Notes under the pieces: generated by a model
What the model was told of the DNA's origin: nothing
Database searches by the model: none
What the model saw: the letters and a program-made list of their open reading frames with translations, nothing else
Program-made: the position numbers and the translations under genes
Part shown: positions 47,975 to 49,120 of the stretch, in pieces
Layout of the letters: each line of letters starts with the position of its first letter
Numbering within the stretch: position 1 is the first letter of the stretch
NCBI RefSeq assembly: GCF_001424105.1
Contig: NZ_LMQH01000011.1
Span: 223,945 to 273,064, forward strand
Source of the DNA: Chryseobacterium sp. Leaf394
Lineage (GTDB): Bacteria > Bacteroidota > Bacteroidia > Flavobacteriales > Weeksellaceae
Direction: 5' to 3'
Length of the DNA stretch: 49,120 nt

Positions 47975-48199
47975 ATGAGAAAAGAATACATGTTGTTTTT
48001 ATCTGTTTGTCTGGGCTTTTTTGTTACATCATGTACAGCAACGCCTGGAAAAGAAACAAATGCTGATTATCAGGATAAAAATTATCTGGAAGGCAGTCAA
48101 AGTGATATACAGAAGAATGTACAGCAGCTTGAGAAAAGAAGAGATACTGATCAGAAAAAATATGACGTTATTGATTACCAGGAGAACAAGCCCAAGTAA
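47975..48199 (+). CDS. Small lipoprotein, function unknown
   Basis: 74 residues with a lipoprotein signal (LGFFVTSC, C20). The mature part is short and highly charged (NADYQDKNYLEGSQSDIQKN, then VQQLEKRRDTDQKKYDVIDY). It is too small for a known enzyme domain and may be a structural or stress lipoprotein of the envelope. It has its own promoter-like element and a terminator directly after, so it is a single-gene unit. Confidence 0.8.
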   Translation: MRKEYMLFLSVCLGFFVTSCTATPGKETNADYQDKNYLEGSQSDIQKNVQQLEKRRDTDQKKYDVIDYQENKPK

Positions 48200-48205
48200 A
48201 AATTT

Positions 48206-48235
48206 AAAAACCGTTTCTTTCAGGAGCGGTTTTTG
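48206..48235 (+). terminator. Rho-independent terminator
   Basis: AAAAACCG (48206-48213) pairs with CGGTTTTT (48227-48234), with the T-run in the right arm, seven bases after the lipoprotein stop. Confidence 0.8.
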
Positions 48236-48279
48236 ATTATTTTAAAAAAATATTATCTTTAGGTAAAAGATCAAGATGT

Positions 48280-48729
48280 ATGCAGAAGGCGGTTTACAAT
48301 AAAAATGAATTAAGAATTTTTGTGCGGGACATGATTTCCGGAAAAGTAAAAACACTGGAGTTTTATCTGAATTTTACGCTGGAAGCCAGCCGGGAAATCA
48401 AAAAAACTTCGAAATATGATTCCATCCGTGAAGAAATGCAGGAGGAAATTTACCACTTGGATAAGCAGATGGCGAATCTTAAAAATATGCAGCAGCAGAT
48501 GAAAAAGGTTTTAAATTCGGCCTCTGAACACGCAAAATTAGGTTCGCTTGTCATCACCAACAAAGCCCGTTTCTACATTTCGGTTTCTCTGGGTGAGTTT
48601 TTCTTCGAAGGCGACCGTTTCTACGCCATTTCCCCCGAAAGTCCGATGGCTCAGAAAATCATTGGTATGAAGGCCGGCGAGGAGTTTACTCTTAATAAAA
48701 TTCATCAGAAGATTGAAGAAGTGATGTAA
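48280..48729 (+). CDS. GreA/GreB C-terminal-domain-like protein
   Basis: 149 residues. The C-terminal half (about 85-149: GSLVITNKARFYISVSLGEF, then YAISPESPMAQKIIGMKAGE) carries the GreA/GreB signature ISxxSPxxxxxxGxxxGEE. The N-terminal half is a helical, charged region (about 40-80, MQEEIYHLDKQMANLKNMQQ) that could be a coiled coil but is shorter than the GreA hairpin and lacks its acidic tip. It may therefore bind RNA polymerase without stimulating transcript cleavage; that is inference. Relatives in this phylum have sometimes been annotated as 3-oxoacyl-ACP synthase, which the sequence does not support. Confidence 0.8.
   Translation: MQKAVYNKNELRIFVRDMISGKVKTLEFYLNFTLEASREIKKTSKYDSIREEMQEEIYHLDKQMANLKNMQQQMKKVLNSASEHAKLGSLVITNKARFYISVSLGEFFFEGDRFYAISPESPMAQKIIGMKAGEEFTLNKIHQKIEEVM

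Positions 48730-49120
<391 letters not shown>

Overview
The window looks like chromosomal DNA of a flavobacterium of the Weeksellaceae, most likely Chryseobacterium or a close relative. The signs are low GC, DUF5686 and OMP_b-brl_3 type outer-membrane proteins, lipoprotein and 'FSQ/FAQ' type signal peptides, few Shine-Dalgarno sequences, several TAnnTTTG promoter elements, and many short interspersed repeats of the kind found in these genomes. No rRNA, tRNA, CRISPR array, transposase or integrase was seen. Assignments come from reading the sequence and family knowledge; no search was run.

Layout. 1-251 is the start of a DUF5686-type gene running off the left edge. 649-7924 is a compact plus-strand signalling operon: a REC-first hybrid kinase, a 1203-aa CHASE3-HAMP-GAF kinase with three receiver domains, a response regulator, CheR, CheB and another response regulator, with no CheA, CheW or chemoreceptor. 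8022-10175 is an outer-membrane beta-barrel receptor on the minus strand. Then come an interspersed repeat, a SWIM-SNF2 helicase, a minus-strand MBL hydrolase/NAD-binding pair and a UvrD-like helicase with a C-terminal DNA-binding-like domain. 17842-25656 is an oxidoreductase locus: SDR, AraC regulator, NTF2-like protein, secreted cupin, secreted CMD-CMD-ABM fusion, and a three-subunit molybdenum hydroxylase resembling PaoABC. 25706-30954 (minus strand) holds two envelope proteins of unknown function, a dihaem cytochrome-c peroxidase lipoprotein and a PhoX/DUF839 lipoprotein with a Pho-box-like element in its promoter.

30955-32859 is a 1.9-kb gene-poor stretch made of a 21-bp minisatellite fused to a tandem array of about 255-bp units. 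Each full unit carries two hairpins whose loops are complementary to each other. Copies of other repeat families sit at its right end. After a full-length DUF5686 gene comes a strikingly AT-rich island (about 35.4-38.7 kb) with a two-gene Hachiman (HamA-HamB) type anti-phage system. The rest is mostly housekeeping: alaS, a GNAT acetyltransferase, an M3 peptidase, SnoaL-like and SRPBCC proteins, a small lipoprotein and a GreA-C-terminus-like protein. The window ends inside a 7-bp tandem repeat.

The two best leads are the Hachiman-type island, a known system in a transferred-looking context, and the paired-hairpin tandem array, for which I know no described function.
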